Shown in pieces: positions 26,953 to 34,600 of a DNA stretch of 43,710 bases (positions are counted from its first letter, which is position 1; each line of letters starts with the position of its first letter). The notes beneath the pieces are model-generated. The model did no database searches. It was not told the DNA's origin and was given only the letters and a program-made list of their open reading frames with translations. The position numbers and the translations under genes are program-made. This DNA comes from a virus: IMG/VR virus record IMGVR_UViG_3300044712_000403, positions 1 to 43,710 of that record. One strand, 5' to 3'.

Positions 26953-26979
26953 TCATTCATTTTCTGGTTCAATAAGCAT
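26953..26979 (-). CDS. Eight-codon leader ORF with strong ribosome site before the sigma gene
   Basis: Minus strand AAAGGAGGGTG directly precedes ATG; the frame reads MLIEPENE then UGA C. It is in frame with the sigma factor ATG 51 bases downstream, with the UGA as the only stop between them. It may be a leader peptide controlling the sigma gene, or the true start with UGA read-through (UGA followed by C is a leaky context). It is unusual that the strongest ribosome site in the region serves only this frame. Confidence 0.4.
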   Translation of the reverse strand: MLIEPENE

Positions 26980-27008
26980 CACCCTCCTTTCAGTAAGGAT
27001 TTTGCTAA

Positions 27009-28073
27009 TTATTCTTTTTCGCCTGTTGCCTCTTCTTCGGTAGCTAATGTACCTAAAATTTGGTCAACAAGTTCTTTCTTTTCAATTAGAAACTCTTTGA
27101 ATAAATCTTCGGATTCGTATAGTTCCGCAAATCCTTGAGCCACAAGAGTTTCCGTAACCTTAATACCTTTGGCTGTCTTCTTAATCAACTTTTCCTTCTT
27201 CAATACTTCAATGACTGAATTAATGCTATCAAATGTTCCAGTATCATAAAGAAGGTCAAGTTCTATCTTCTGGTAAGGTGCTGTGGTCTTACATTTAACC
27301 GTTTCAATCCTTACCTTCTGCCCATAATAAACATCACCAGACTTTAGTTTTGAAATTTGAGAAACTTTCAATCTCCAAGTTGAGTAGAACTTAATAGCCT
27401 CACCACCAGTAGTTGTAAACTGTTCCTGGAAGGGTAATGCACCAAGTATCTGTCTTACCTGATTAACGAACACTAATGAAATATTACACTCACCAATACT
27501 CCTAGGAAGCTGGCGCATCCAAGAACTCAATAGCTTTGCTTTGCTTCCCATATCCTGGAATACTGCTTGGTTCTGCATAGCATTAAATTCTGCCTGTGTG
27601 GGAGAGGCTGCAATGGTATCAACAATGATTAAACAAGGAGGGGCATCAGGACCCATATCCTTTTGAGACTTTATAATAGTCTGAATCATTTTGAATACTT
27701 CTTCTACTGTGTTTGCTTCGGTAAGAATAACACCTTCTCTATTAACCCCAATACTCTCCGCCCTAGCTTGGTCCCAAGAGTGTTCCGTGTCTATTGAAAC
27801 AACATATCCACCATTCTTGATAAATGCACTAGCTATATGATACCCTAGTGTTGACTTACCCGCAGCGTTCTTACCAAAGATTTCACCAATTCTACCTATA
27901 GGAATACCGCCACCTAAAATCCTATCTAAATCAGGAATAACAGGAACATAACCCTGCACAGGTGGTTCTTCTTCGTTGTAATGAATTAACTCTGTGTTGA
28001 TTGCTGGAATTTTCAGTAGCTTGTTATACACAGAATTTACAATTTTATTTTTCAATTCTTGTTCAGTAGGCAT
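27009..28073 (-). CDS. RecA/UvsX-type recombinase
   Basis: 354 residues. Walker A is GKNAAGKST (67-75), the catalytic Glu lies in SIDTEHSW (E97), and Walker B is CLIIVDT (147-153). The L1/L2 region carries FVNQVRQILGALPFQEQFTTTGGEAIKFYSTWRL with the conserved N-Q and G-G-x-A-x-x-F/Y pattern. It binds single-stranded DNA and catalyses strand exchange in recombination-dependent replication and repair. The length fits RecA/UvsX. The C-terminal 30 residues are acidic. It lies upstream of the sigma factor and terminase genes in an apparent operon, so it may be expressed with packaging genes rather than with a replication module. Confidence 0.93.
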   Translation of the reverse strand: MPTEQELKNKIVNSVYNKLLKIPAINTELIHYNEEEPPVQGYVPVIPDLDRILGGGIPIGRIGEIFGKNAAGKSTLGYHIASAFIKNGGYVVSIDTEHSWDQARAESIGVNREGVILTEANTVEEVFKMIQTIIKSQKDMGPDAPPCLIIVDTIAASPTQAEFNAMQNQAVFQDMGSKAKLLSSWMRQLPRSIGECNISLVFVNQVRQILGALPFQEQFTTTGGEAIKFYSTWRLKVSQISKLKSGDVYYGQKVRIETVKCKTTAPYQKIELDLLYDTGTFDSINSVIEVLKKEKLIKKTAKGIKVTETLVAQGFAELYESEDLFKEFLIEKKELVDQILGTLATEEEATGEKE

Positions 28074-28082
28074 TTCGTTCTC

Positions 28083-28364
28083 CTATGACATTTTCTTACT
28101 TATTCGTTTGTTTCGCTTCAAACATTCCGCCGCACATTGTTCCCACATAGTTATTGGAAATACATTGCGCTCTTCTAAAAAATCTGGGTCGCTGACTGTA
28201 GTTTTATAAGTATTACCATTAACTACTATGATACGCTCTTTATGAGGGGATGTGACCCATATTTTCTTGCCACTATCCCCTTTATTCTGTTCAGTTACTA
28301 GCTGATGTGTATACATATTGAACTGACGAATTACATAAACATTGTCGCCTACAATCAAAGCCAT
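28083..28364 (-). CDS. Hypothetical 93-aa protein
   Basis: The ATG at 28364 overlaps the stop of the preceding gene (TAATG) and has GGGGA 5 bases upstream; a TTG four codons earlier is less likely. The N-terminus MALIVGDNVYVIRQF and the later IIVVNGNTYKTTV suggest a small beta-barrel. The C-terminal 25 residues are basic and helical (CLKRNKRISKKMS), which could bind nucleic acid. It lies directly upstream of the recombinase. No family is recognised. Confidence 0.55.
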   Translation of the reverse strand: MALIVGDNVYVIRQFNMYTHQLVTEQNKGDSGKKIWVTSPHKERIIVVNGNTYKTTVSDPDFLEERNVFPITMWEQCAAECLKRNKRISKKMS

Positions 28365-28687
28365 TACTTTCCCCAAGTTTCCTTTAGATGAATAATCACA
28401 TCATCAAGAGTGGTGAAAACTGAAATTTCTGACTTCTGTGGGCCTATACAACCACAAGTATCTCCAGCTTTCTTTGCTTCTGCCTTGGCTTTCTTGTACT
28501 CTTCTTCAGTCATTTCCAAAGTAGTGTTCAATACAAACCCATTCGTAACTTTAGCTATCGTAATATCCTTAACAAACATATCATACTCCTTTTCTGATTC
28601 CAAGTTTTCCGCACCATAATCCCTTTCAGCAACAGGGGAATCATAGTAATCATATTGATTAATGGTATAAAGTATATTCCTACTCAC
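28364..28687 (-). CDS. Hypothetical 107-aa protein with GTG start
   Basis: The GTG start overlaps the TGA of the HU-like gene (GTGA), and AGAGG lies 8 bases before it, so the two are translationally coupled. The protein has a Tyr-rich N-terminus (YTINQYDYYDSP), an alpha/beta centre and a Lys/Ala/Glu helix followed by DTCGCIGPQ. It starts a chain of overlapping genes leading to the recombinase. No domain is recognised. Confidence 0.55.
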   Translation of the reverse strand: MSRNILYTINQYDYYDSPVAERDYGAENLESEKEYDMFVKDITIAKVTNGFVLNTTLEMTEEEYKKAKAEAKKAGDTCGCIGPQKSEISVFTTLDDVIIHLKETWGK

Positions 28688-28938
28688 TTTACATTCCTCT
28701 TAAAAGGCTTCCACTTTACAGTCTTGTCCTTTGCGTTTCCAGCCTTACCAAACTTCCTAGTCTTAAGTTCAAAAACCCCAAAATTGGAAATATAAAACTT
28801 CTTTGGTGTAGTGCTGGCTGTGGTTTCCTTAAGGTTTTCAGCAATAGTGTCCTTAAGAGCCTCAAACAGAGTTTCACAATCCTTCTGGGTCATACCTGTC
28901 TTTTCACTAATCTTCTTAATCAAGTCTTTCTGATACAT
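28684..28938 (-). CDS. HU/IHF-like DNA-binding protein (84 aa)
   Basis: Matches the HU fold: MYQKDLIKKISEKTGMTQKDCETLFEALKDTI as the two N-terminal helices, then FYISNFGVFELKTRKF as the beta-sheet with the conserved NFG.F segment, and a basic C-terminal part (VKWKPFKRNVK). The length is typical (about 90). It would bend and coat phage DNA. A second, divergent HU-like gene is immediately upstream, so the two may form a heterodimer. Ribosome site AAGGAGG. Confidence 0.85.
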   Translation of the reverse strand: MYQKDLIKKISEKTGMTQKDCETLFEALKDTIAENLKETTASTTPKKFYISNFGVFELKTRKFGKAGNAKDKTVKWKPFKRNVK

Positions 28939-28948
28939 AGTGTCCTCC

Positions 28949-29245
28949 TTAACCTATAATACCTTTTCTGAACAAGCTTGATACGACAAACTTGAACATC
29001 TTCTTGGGTTTAGATACAATTTCCTTGCCTTCGGTAAAAATAGTCTTTACCTTTCTAGGTGCTGTCATTTTGGGATAAAACCTTCCAAAATTAACAAGGG
29101 AAACTTCTTCACCCTTCTGTAGAGATTCATTAATTGTTTCAGCAAAAGCCTGAACAAATCCCTGCACATCCTTTTTAGAGAGTTCTGTGGTCTTCACAGC
29201 CTTCTCAACGAATACATCACCAAGATTAACATAATCACTCTTCAT
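28949..29245 (-). CDS. HU/IHF-like DNA-binding protein (98 aa), divergent
   Basis: Start at 29245 (MKSDYVNLGDVFV), chosen because AAGGAGG lies just upstream; an open frame extending to 29320 has no ribosome site. HU features: N-terminal helices (VEKAVKTTELSKKDVQGFVQAFAETI), then VSLVNFGRFYPKMTAPRKVK with NFGRF, and a basic end. It is more diverged from bacterial HU than the 84-residue neighbour. The upstream gap carries repeated TATACAC boxes that may regulate it. Confidence 0.75.
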   Translation of the reverse strand: MKSDYVNLGDVFVEKAVKTTELSKKDVQGFVQAFAETINESLQKGEEVSLVNFGRFYPKMTAPRKVKTIFTEGKEIVSKPKKMFKFVVSSLFRKGIIG

Positions 29246-29293
29246 AAAAACCTCCTTAAAATAAGTTTCGGTTGAACTGCTAAATCTATCCTT

Positions 29294-29335
29294 TATACAC
29301 TTCATAAAACAACTATACACAAAAATAGTGTATAG
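29294..29335. promoter_or_regulatory. TATACAC box cluster and inverted repeat before the HU-like genes
   Basis: Two direct TATACAC boxes at 29294-29300 and 29314-29320 are exactly 20 bases apart. An inverted copy extends the second into a perfect inverted repeat: CTATACAC (29313-29320), seven-base spacer, GTGTATAG (29328-29335). The layout suits an operator or promoter control site. A weak terminator after the preceding gene is an alternative. Confidence 0.45.
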
Positions 29336-29369
29336 AATTAAATATAAGTTTTTGGTAGGGGTAAGTTGT

Positions 29370-30026
29370 TTAGACTATTTGGCAGGCAAAAACCATCACA
29401 GAAGACACATCTACCGCATCTAACTTCATGATTTTTAAGGGGAAAAGGATAGATGCATCACTATAACCTGTTGAATCTGACCAAGACCCGGAAGCCCCAC
29501 CATAGTTAGTGGAATAAGTCCAAGCTGATAATTCTGCCGTTGTAGTAGGTGCTACCTTCTTATTAACATTATAGGTATTTATCAAGAAATACCCATTGAT
29601 AATAAGACCACCATTGATGTTTTTAGGTTGTGGGTCTAATGGAGTGGCAGAAGCACCAGGAGTTACAAATGGAGTTCCACTAATATCTACATAGCCAAAA
29701 TAAGCAAGAACAGGTGCATCTGTCATAATATACATAAAATTAGGTTGATATGTATTTAATGTTGGCTGTTCTACTAGGTTATAAGTATTGTTCGCACAAG
29801 TAAAGCAAAATTGAGTAGATGCTTCAAATGGAAATATAGCAGAACTAGAAGTTGGCGTTAGTGTCTTTTGATAGACCAACATTCTATTATTTGATATTTT
29901 TCCTTCAAGGCTTACAGGGAGTTGTCTTAAAATTTCTTTAAGAGTAGTGATTGTTTGAACTTGTCCATTAAGACTAAATTCTTTCTCACCTCTAGTTAAG
30001 CATTGATTACAAGTAGTCACTCCCAT
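29370..30026 (-). CDS. Hypothetical virion-type protein, paralogue of the 167-aa protein
   Basis: 218 residues, beta-rich, with two Cys pairs (CNQC near the N-terminus and CFTC near 73). It aligns with the 167-residue protein encoded at 31120-31623: LKEILRQLPVSLEGK against LKNILHKLPVLDRRV, FMYIMTDAPVLAYFG against FVYIETSAPILVKFG, and a final ILFPLKIMKL...VFACQIV against ILPFSVALQK...IYLCKFDC. It also holds a long Ser/Thr/Gly-rich insert. Good ribosome site (AAGGAG). Probably a structural protein; the exact place is unknown. Confidence 0.6.
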   Translation of the reverse strand: MGVTTCNQCLTRGEKEFSLNGQVQTITTLKEILRQLPVSLEGKISNNRMLVYQKTLTPTSSSAIFPFEASTQFCFTCANNTYNLVEQPTLNTYQPNFMYIMTDAPVLAYFGYVDISGTPFVTPGASATPLDPQPKNINGGLIINGYFLINTYNVNKKVAPTTTAELSAWTYSTNYGGASGSWSDSTGYSDASILFPLKIMKLDAVDVSSVMVFACQIV

Positions 30027-30027
30027 T

Positions 30028-30393
30028 TTATATCTCCTTACTTAAAGCCTTTTTTACTATATGAAGGCTATCTTCTACTTCTGTTATGTGCTGGTCTATG
30101 CCATACTTCTGAAACTTCAATTTGTATTTAATCAAGAATTTCTTATAAATATCAAATACTAAACAAAACCCTTCTAGTAATTCCCTTATTGCCTCTGTGT
30201 CAAATTTGCTAATAAATTCAACAACTTCCGTGTATGAATCAATAATTTCGGCATCAAATTCAGCAAACTCATTTTTAATAGTTTTGGGAATATCGTTATC
30301 TTTCAACACTTCTGTCGCAAACTTCTTTAAGTTCTTAAGAAACTTCAGTAGTGTTTGACAGTCTTCTTTAGACAAATATTGTTGTTCTAGCAT
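30028..30393 (-). CDS. Hypothetical helical 121-aa protein
   Basis: Acidic/Lys-rich helical protein. It has no ribosome site of its own; its ATG lies one base after the stop of a 17-codon frame that does, suggesting translational re-initiation. It lies between two paralogous beta-rich proteins. No motif is recognised. Confidence 0.55.
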   Translation of the reverse strand: MLEQQYLSKEDCQTLLKFLKNLKKFATEVLKDNDIPKTIKNEFAEFDAEIIDSYTEVVEFISKFDTEAIRELLEGFCLVFDIYKKFLIKYKLKFQKYGIDQHITEVEDSLHIVKKALSKEI

Positions 30394-30394
30394 A

Positions 30395-30448
30395 TTAGTC
30401 CAACTTGATGAAATTCCCTTCTTCGTCTAAAATCCACGAAAGTAACAT
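30395..30448 (-). CDS. 17-codon ORF, possible coupling leader
   Basis: Reads MLLSWILDEEGNFIKLD and stops one base before the ATG of the next gene. Its GGGAGATTAAG leader is identical to the ribosome site of the 97-residue gene just upstream. The next gene lacks a site of its own, so ribosomes may be delivered through this frame. It could also be a degraded remnant of a duplication. Confidence 0.35.
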   Translation of the reverse strand: MLLSWILDEEGNFIKLD

Positions 30449-30458
30449 CTTAATCTCC

Positions 30459-30752
30459 CTAATAACATAAATCTGTTTTTATATTAAGTAGTTTAGTTGC
30501 ATCCGCTACCCAAAGTTTGAATAGCAAAGCACTTTTATAATCTTCTCCTTCTTCTTCTGCTTCTTCCATTTCCTCGCATATAATCATTAAATCTCTGAAA
30601 AATAAAGGTATATTACCATTATAAAATAGTTTACAAGCGGAAAAAAGTTCTTCTTGTGCTATATCTTTAATTTTTGGGGTGGCTTCTAATACAGTTGGAT
30701 ATAGTGAACCCCATTCAGCCTTCTGTTCAGAGTTGTTAAATGAAATAGGCAT
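30459..30752 (-). CDS. Hypothetical helical 97-aa protein
   Basis: Helical, with an acidic run EEMEEAEEEGED in the middle and CY at the end. Ribosome site GGGAG, 6 bases before ATG. It overlaps nothing and is spaced one base from the upstream gene, in a tight operon of small genes. No family is recognised. Confidence 0.5.
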   Translation of the reverse strand: MPISFNNSEQKAEWGSLYPTVLEATPKIKDIAQEELFSACKLFYNGNIPLFFRDLMIICEEMEEAEEEGEDYKSALLFKLWVADATKLLNIKTDLCY

Positions 30753-30753
30753 C

Positions 30754-31110
30754 TTAATCTCCCATTAACATATAGTTTCGTAATTTTTCTTTCTTGTATA
30801 AAGAAATTCTTTCTTTCTTTATTGCTAGAAAATGCTTTAGGAATTCTTCTGCTTCATCTTCTTTATACCCAAAATCTTGTGCGTTTATTATCATCTCTTT
30901 GTCTGAAACAGGTGTAATAAGTCTATAATAATCATATATTTGCTTAAGAACATCGAACCAATCAGATAAATATTCATCAGACCAATTAGTGGCTTCTTTA
31001 GTTTGAATATATTCAGCTATCAATGCGTTTGTTTTGCCATCTCTTCTATCGGCATTACGCAAGTCAGCTAAATACTTGTTATATCCGTCTTTGTAATACT
31101 TTCTTTTCAT
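30754..31110 (-). CDS. Hypothetical helical 118-aa protein
   Basis: A Tyr/Lys/Asp-rich helical protein (MKRKYYKDGYNKYLADLRN at the start) with ribosome site AAGAGGA. It is nine bases after the upstream gene in the same run. No known domain is visible. Basic and acidic patches alternate, which could suit a binding protein, but nothing specific can be claimed. Confidence 0.5.
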   Translation of the reverse strand: MKRKYYKDGYNKYLADLRNADRRDGKTNALIAEYIQTKEATNWSDEYLSDWFDVLKQIYDYYRLITPVSDKEMIINAQDFGYKEDEAEEFLKHFLAIKKERISLYKKEKLRNYMLMGD

Positions 31111-31119
31111 AATATCCTC

Positions 31120-31623
31120 TTAACAGTCAAATTTACATAGATATATTATGACTGTTGCACCAGATACACCTTTTTGTAAAGCTACTGAAAATGGAAGTAT
31201 TCTTTGGTCAAAACCTTCTACTGCTGTAATAGTTGAAGGATAATTTGTCTTTAATACAAAGAAGCTATTTACATCAAATACGCTACCATTATTGATATTT
31301 CTAGTTGTATCGTCTGTGTCTCCAAATTTTACTAGGATAGGTGCTGATGTTTCAATGTATACGAAATCAACATCATCAGCAGAAGTGTCACCAGAAAAAC
31401 CGCAAACAGACTTATCTATATTGTAATATGTTTGGTTGGAATTTGACAAGTTAAGAGTAAAAAAGAATTCACCATCGCTTTTAATCACCCGCCTATCTAG
31501 AACAGGTAATTTGTGAAGGATGTTCTTCAGGTTATCCCTAACTAAAATCCTATAATCAGATACTAAAACCTGATTGTTTGGATATTGCGAACATTTTTGT
31601 AAAAGTTCATATGTTAGAGGCAT
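31120..31623 (-). CDS. Hypothetical virion-type protein, paralogue of the 218-aa protein
   Basis: 167 residues, beta-rich, strong ribosome site (AAGGAG). It aligns with the 218-residue protein at 29370-30026 over its whole length but lacks the Ser/Thr/Gly insert; shared landmarks are LKNILHKLPV, YIETSAPILVKFG and the hydrophobic C-terminal strand ending in Cys. Two such paralogues in one operon, separated by three small helical genes, suggest an ancient duplication. Role unknown, probably structural. Confidence 0.6.
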   Translation of the reverse strand: MPLTYELLQKCSQYPNNQVLVSDYRILVRDNLKNILHKLPVLDRRVIKSDGEFFFTLNLSNSNQTYYNIDKSVCGFSGDTSADDVDFVYIETSAPILVKFGDTDDTTRNINNGSVFDVNSFFVLKTNYPSTITAVEGFDQRILPFSVALQKGVSGATVIIYLCKFDC

Positions 31624-31637
31624 CTATCTCTCCTTAA

Positions 31638-34600
31638 TTATTGTTTGTCATCATAAGAATACATTACTGGACCGTAGTGTTCAAAGTATTCATCAGCAAG
31701 CTGTTTAGCTATTAGTAATGCCCCAGGTTCGTCCTTATCATCAAATACTGTGTGATTAATGAATTTGGCTAATTCAACAGAACTATTAAATTCAAATATA
31801 GCATCATTCTTTGGATTTTCAGTCCTTACAACAAACCCCCATTCTGACTCTGGTGCATCTATTAAATAATACTTTTCTTCTAGGTTTTTGTGTGGCATTT
31901 TAGCTGGAGTTTTGGTTTTCTGGTAGTAATACGAACCTTCTTCAATAATGTCTTTCTCGTTATAACCATCAATTATAGTATATTGCATTTGAGATTCTTT
32001 GATGTTCTTTGCCCTTAAAGCAAACTGTAATTCCCTAAAGAACTTCAAATCTTCTTTAGAGAATTTTCCATCTTTGCTCTTTTCTTTCTTTGCTTCTAGC
32101 TTCTTTATTTCTTCCTTAATTCTTGATTTAGGTATGGTTTCGTCTTCTGGAATGCCTAACTTCTTATGAAGCTTACCTTTATTCTTTTCAGGAACAGCAT
32201 CTTGCATCCACTTTTCTGTCTTTTTCTTTTTAGCTTCAAACATAGCCTGACAATATTTGCATTGCTTCTTTCCCTCTACAGTATTATATTCATGGCTTGC
32301 ACAACTAGGGCAAGTGAAAATCTTATCTTCTTTGTTTTTCTTGAAATGTTTATCTGCTATAGCATTTACTTCATTTTCAAATTCTTCTTCCGACATCATA
32401 GAAGATGTTTCATCTTCTGGAACACCATAAGGGGCTGTATCTAATCTGCCGTATTTTTTAATAAACGCTTCTTCATCATCAACAGGTGGTTTCGGGGGCA
32501 CTATACCCTCATTTATTTGCTGTGATTCTTCAACAACCCCATTAGACACCCACACAAGTCTACCTGGTGCATTGGCTTCATCTTCAGGGTTGTAATCGGT
32601 TATCTCTAAATCATTGGGGTTATAGGGTATCGTTTCATTTGTTTCATTTATTTTAACATTTGCCGTCCATATTTTAGTTTTAGAATTTCTTTTACCATTG
32701 ACTAAAACCCCCTCTTTACCATCTGGGGTTAACACTTGTGACCCGTCAAACAAAAGATGTTCATTCTTATCTACAGCATAACCAACGACACCTATAGCAT
32801 AACCTCTTCCATAACCACCACCACGGTTAATAAGTTTTTGTCTTTGTTTGGTTATCACAGGGGTTTTAGCTTCAGTTATTTGCTGTGATTCATATAAGTG
32901 CTCTTTGTCATATTCAGCAACAAGAGCTTCTATTTTTTTGAATAGATTAGGATATTTTTTGTCGTAATGTTGGCTGAATGCATAATCATAAATATCGTCA
33001 GCAAGTTCAGGGGTTATTTCTAGCCTACCACTATCTAACATCTTTTTAACTACACCTGGCTCACCCTTTTTGATAGCAAATAAAATGTAATGCTCACCAT
33101 ATAGTTTTGAGACGTTGTTAAGAGATGCCCCTTTATCAATAAGGAGTAGAGCAACTTTTGTAGCCCTATCCCATATTGCCAAATCAAGCAACTGATACTT
33201 CTCAAAGAATTTTGCCCCTGTAAGTGGACCATAACTCTTTATACCAAGAAAGCTATTCACATCATGTTTAGTCAAAAAATCTTCCATAAAAGCAACATTG
33301 TCCTTTGCTATTGCTTCAACGGCTTGATTGTTTGCTATATTGTTTGTATTCTCTGCCTCTTTTTCTGCCTTACTCTTAAAGCCTAGAAAGCCCTCTTTTA
33401 ATTGCTGTGATTCGTTAATACTATAGTCTGTATCTATAATATTACTTGGCCTTCCTATTCTATGAGTTTGGTTAAATTCTTCATATAAACCCTCTAATTG
33501 GTCTATTATTGTAGAAATCGTGGTTTCGTATAATTTTTCTTTGTCGCCAAAATGAGTGATTAGCTTAAAAATACTCTTTTTAATTGGGGTTAAATTGGTT
33601 TTTGATGTTGTGTAAAGATAATCAATAAACTCCCCATAAGTTTCTGGTGTATAGGTATTTTTAAGTTCATCTAAAATTTTCTCTAAAATTCTAATCTTTT
33701 TCTCTATAGGAAATGAATCAAATTCATTATAAGAAATATACTTCATTGCATCTTTACCCATACTATAAACGGCATGAATAGCAATAGGGATAAGAAGCAA
33801 ATATAACACTTGACCCGCTTCTGGGGTTAAACCTTCATTTAATTGCTGTGATTCCTTAATTTCTTCTTTAAATTTTGCAACTTTCTTCTCGCCATGGCAC
33901 GACGGACAAGGCAGAATTCCTATTCCAGTATCAACAGAACCTTCACCAGAACATTCAGAGCAGGGAATTGTTTTTAAGGCATCCAGTTCAGCATCTAACC
34001 TTTCAATTTCTCTATACATAGCTGAAACTAAATCAGGATTAACCTCTCTCCCTTCCCTTCGTGTAAGCCAATATTCTTGGTCTTGGAACCTTTGCGATAA
34101 TGCCTCTTCTATCTTTTCTTTTTTCTCAAATACCTCCAAACAATTGTTTTCTTCCAACCAATTAAATTCTTGTTCTGGAAAACACCCCAAAATATCATCT
34201 TGTTCTTCTACTTTGGAAAGTTCTATTAATATTTTTTTTGCTTTTTCACTATCATCATTTTCGTAAGCATCGAATACATCTTGAATTTTTTGTTCAAATT
34301 TATCTTTAGGATATTTGTTTTTTTCTTTTCCTTCTGCTTCTTTTATATTTGCTTTTTCTTTTCCACCATAAGTAGGAGGTTGCTTATCCAACCCTTTTTC
34401 CTTACAGCCTACACAGCATTGTAAGTCAGCACCATAAGCTGCCTTAACAGATTTACCCATAGGCTTACCACACCAATTACAACAATTAGAAGATTTTGCT
34501 TCACCTAATACAGTTCTAGGGTCTGCTGTTCTAACATCTATTTCTGGGTGTTCTGCCTGAATTTCATCAGCCTTTTCAATAGTTTTGTCTATCATTTCCT

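Noticed and set aside
26953-26955. Alternative genetic code with UGA read as an amino acid throughout
   Set aside because: Other genes end cleanly at UGA (for example the 84-residue HU-like protein and the peptidase), and TAG ends portal and terminase, so only local read-through is worth considering.
29246-29320. 25-residue N-terminal extension of the divergent HU-like protein
   Set aside because: No ribosome site upstream, no HU similarity in the extension, and it would run into the TATACAC box cluster; AAGGAGG precedes the ATG at 29245.
12031-33854. CRISPR-like array from the six linker repeats
   Set aside because: The repeats are in frame within two genes, far apart and irregularly spaced, with no spacer-sized intervals.
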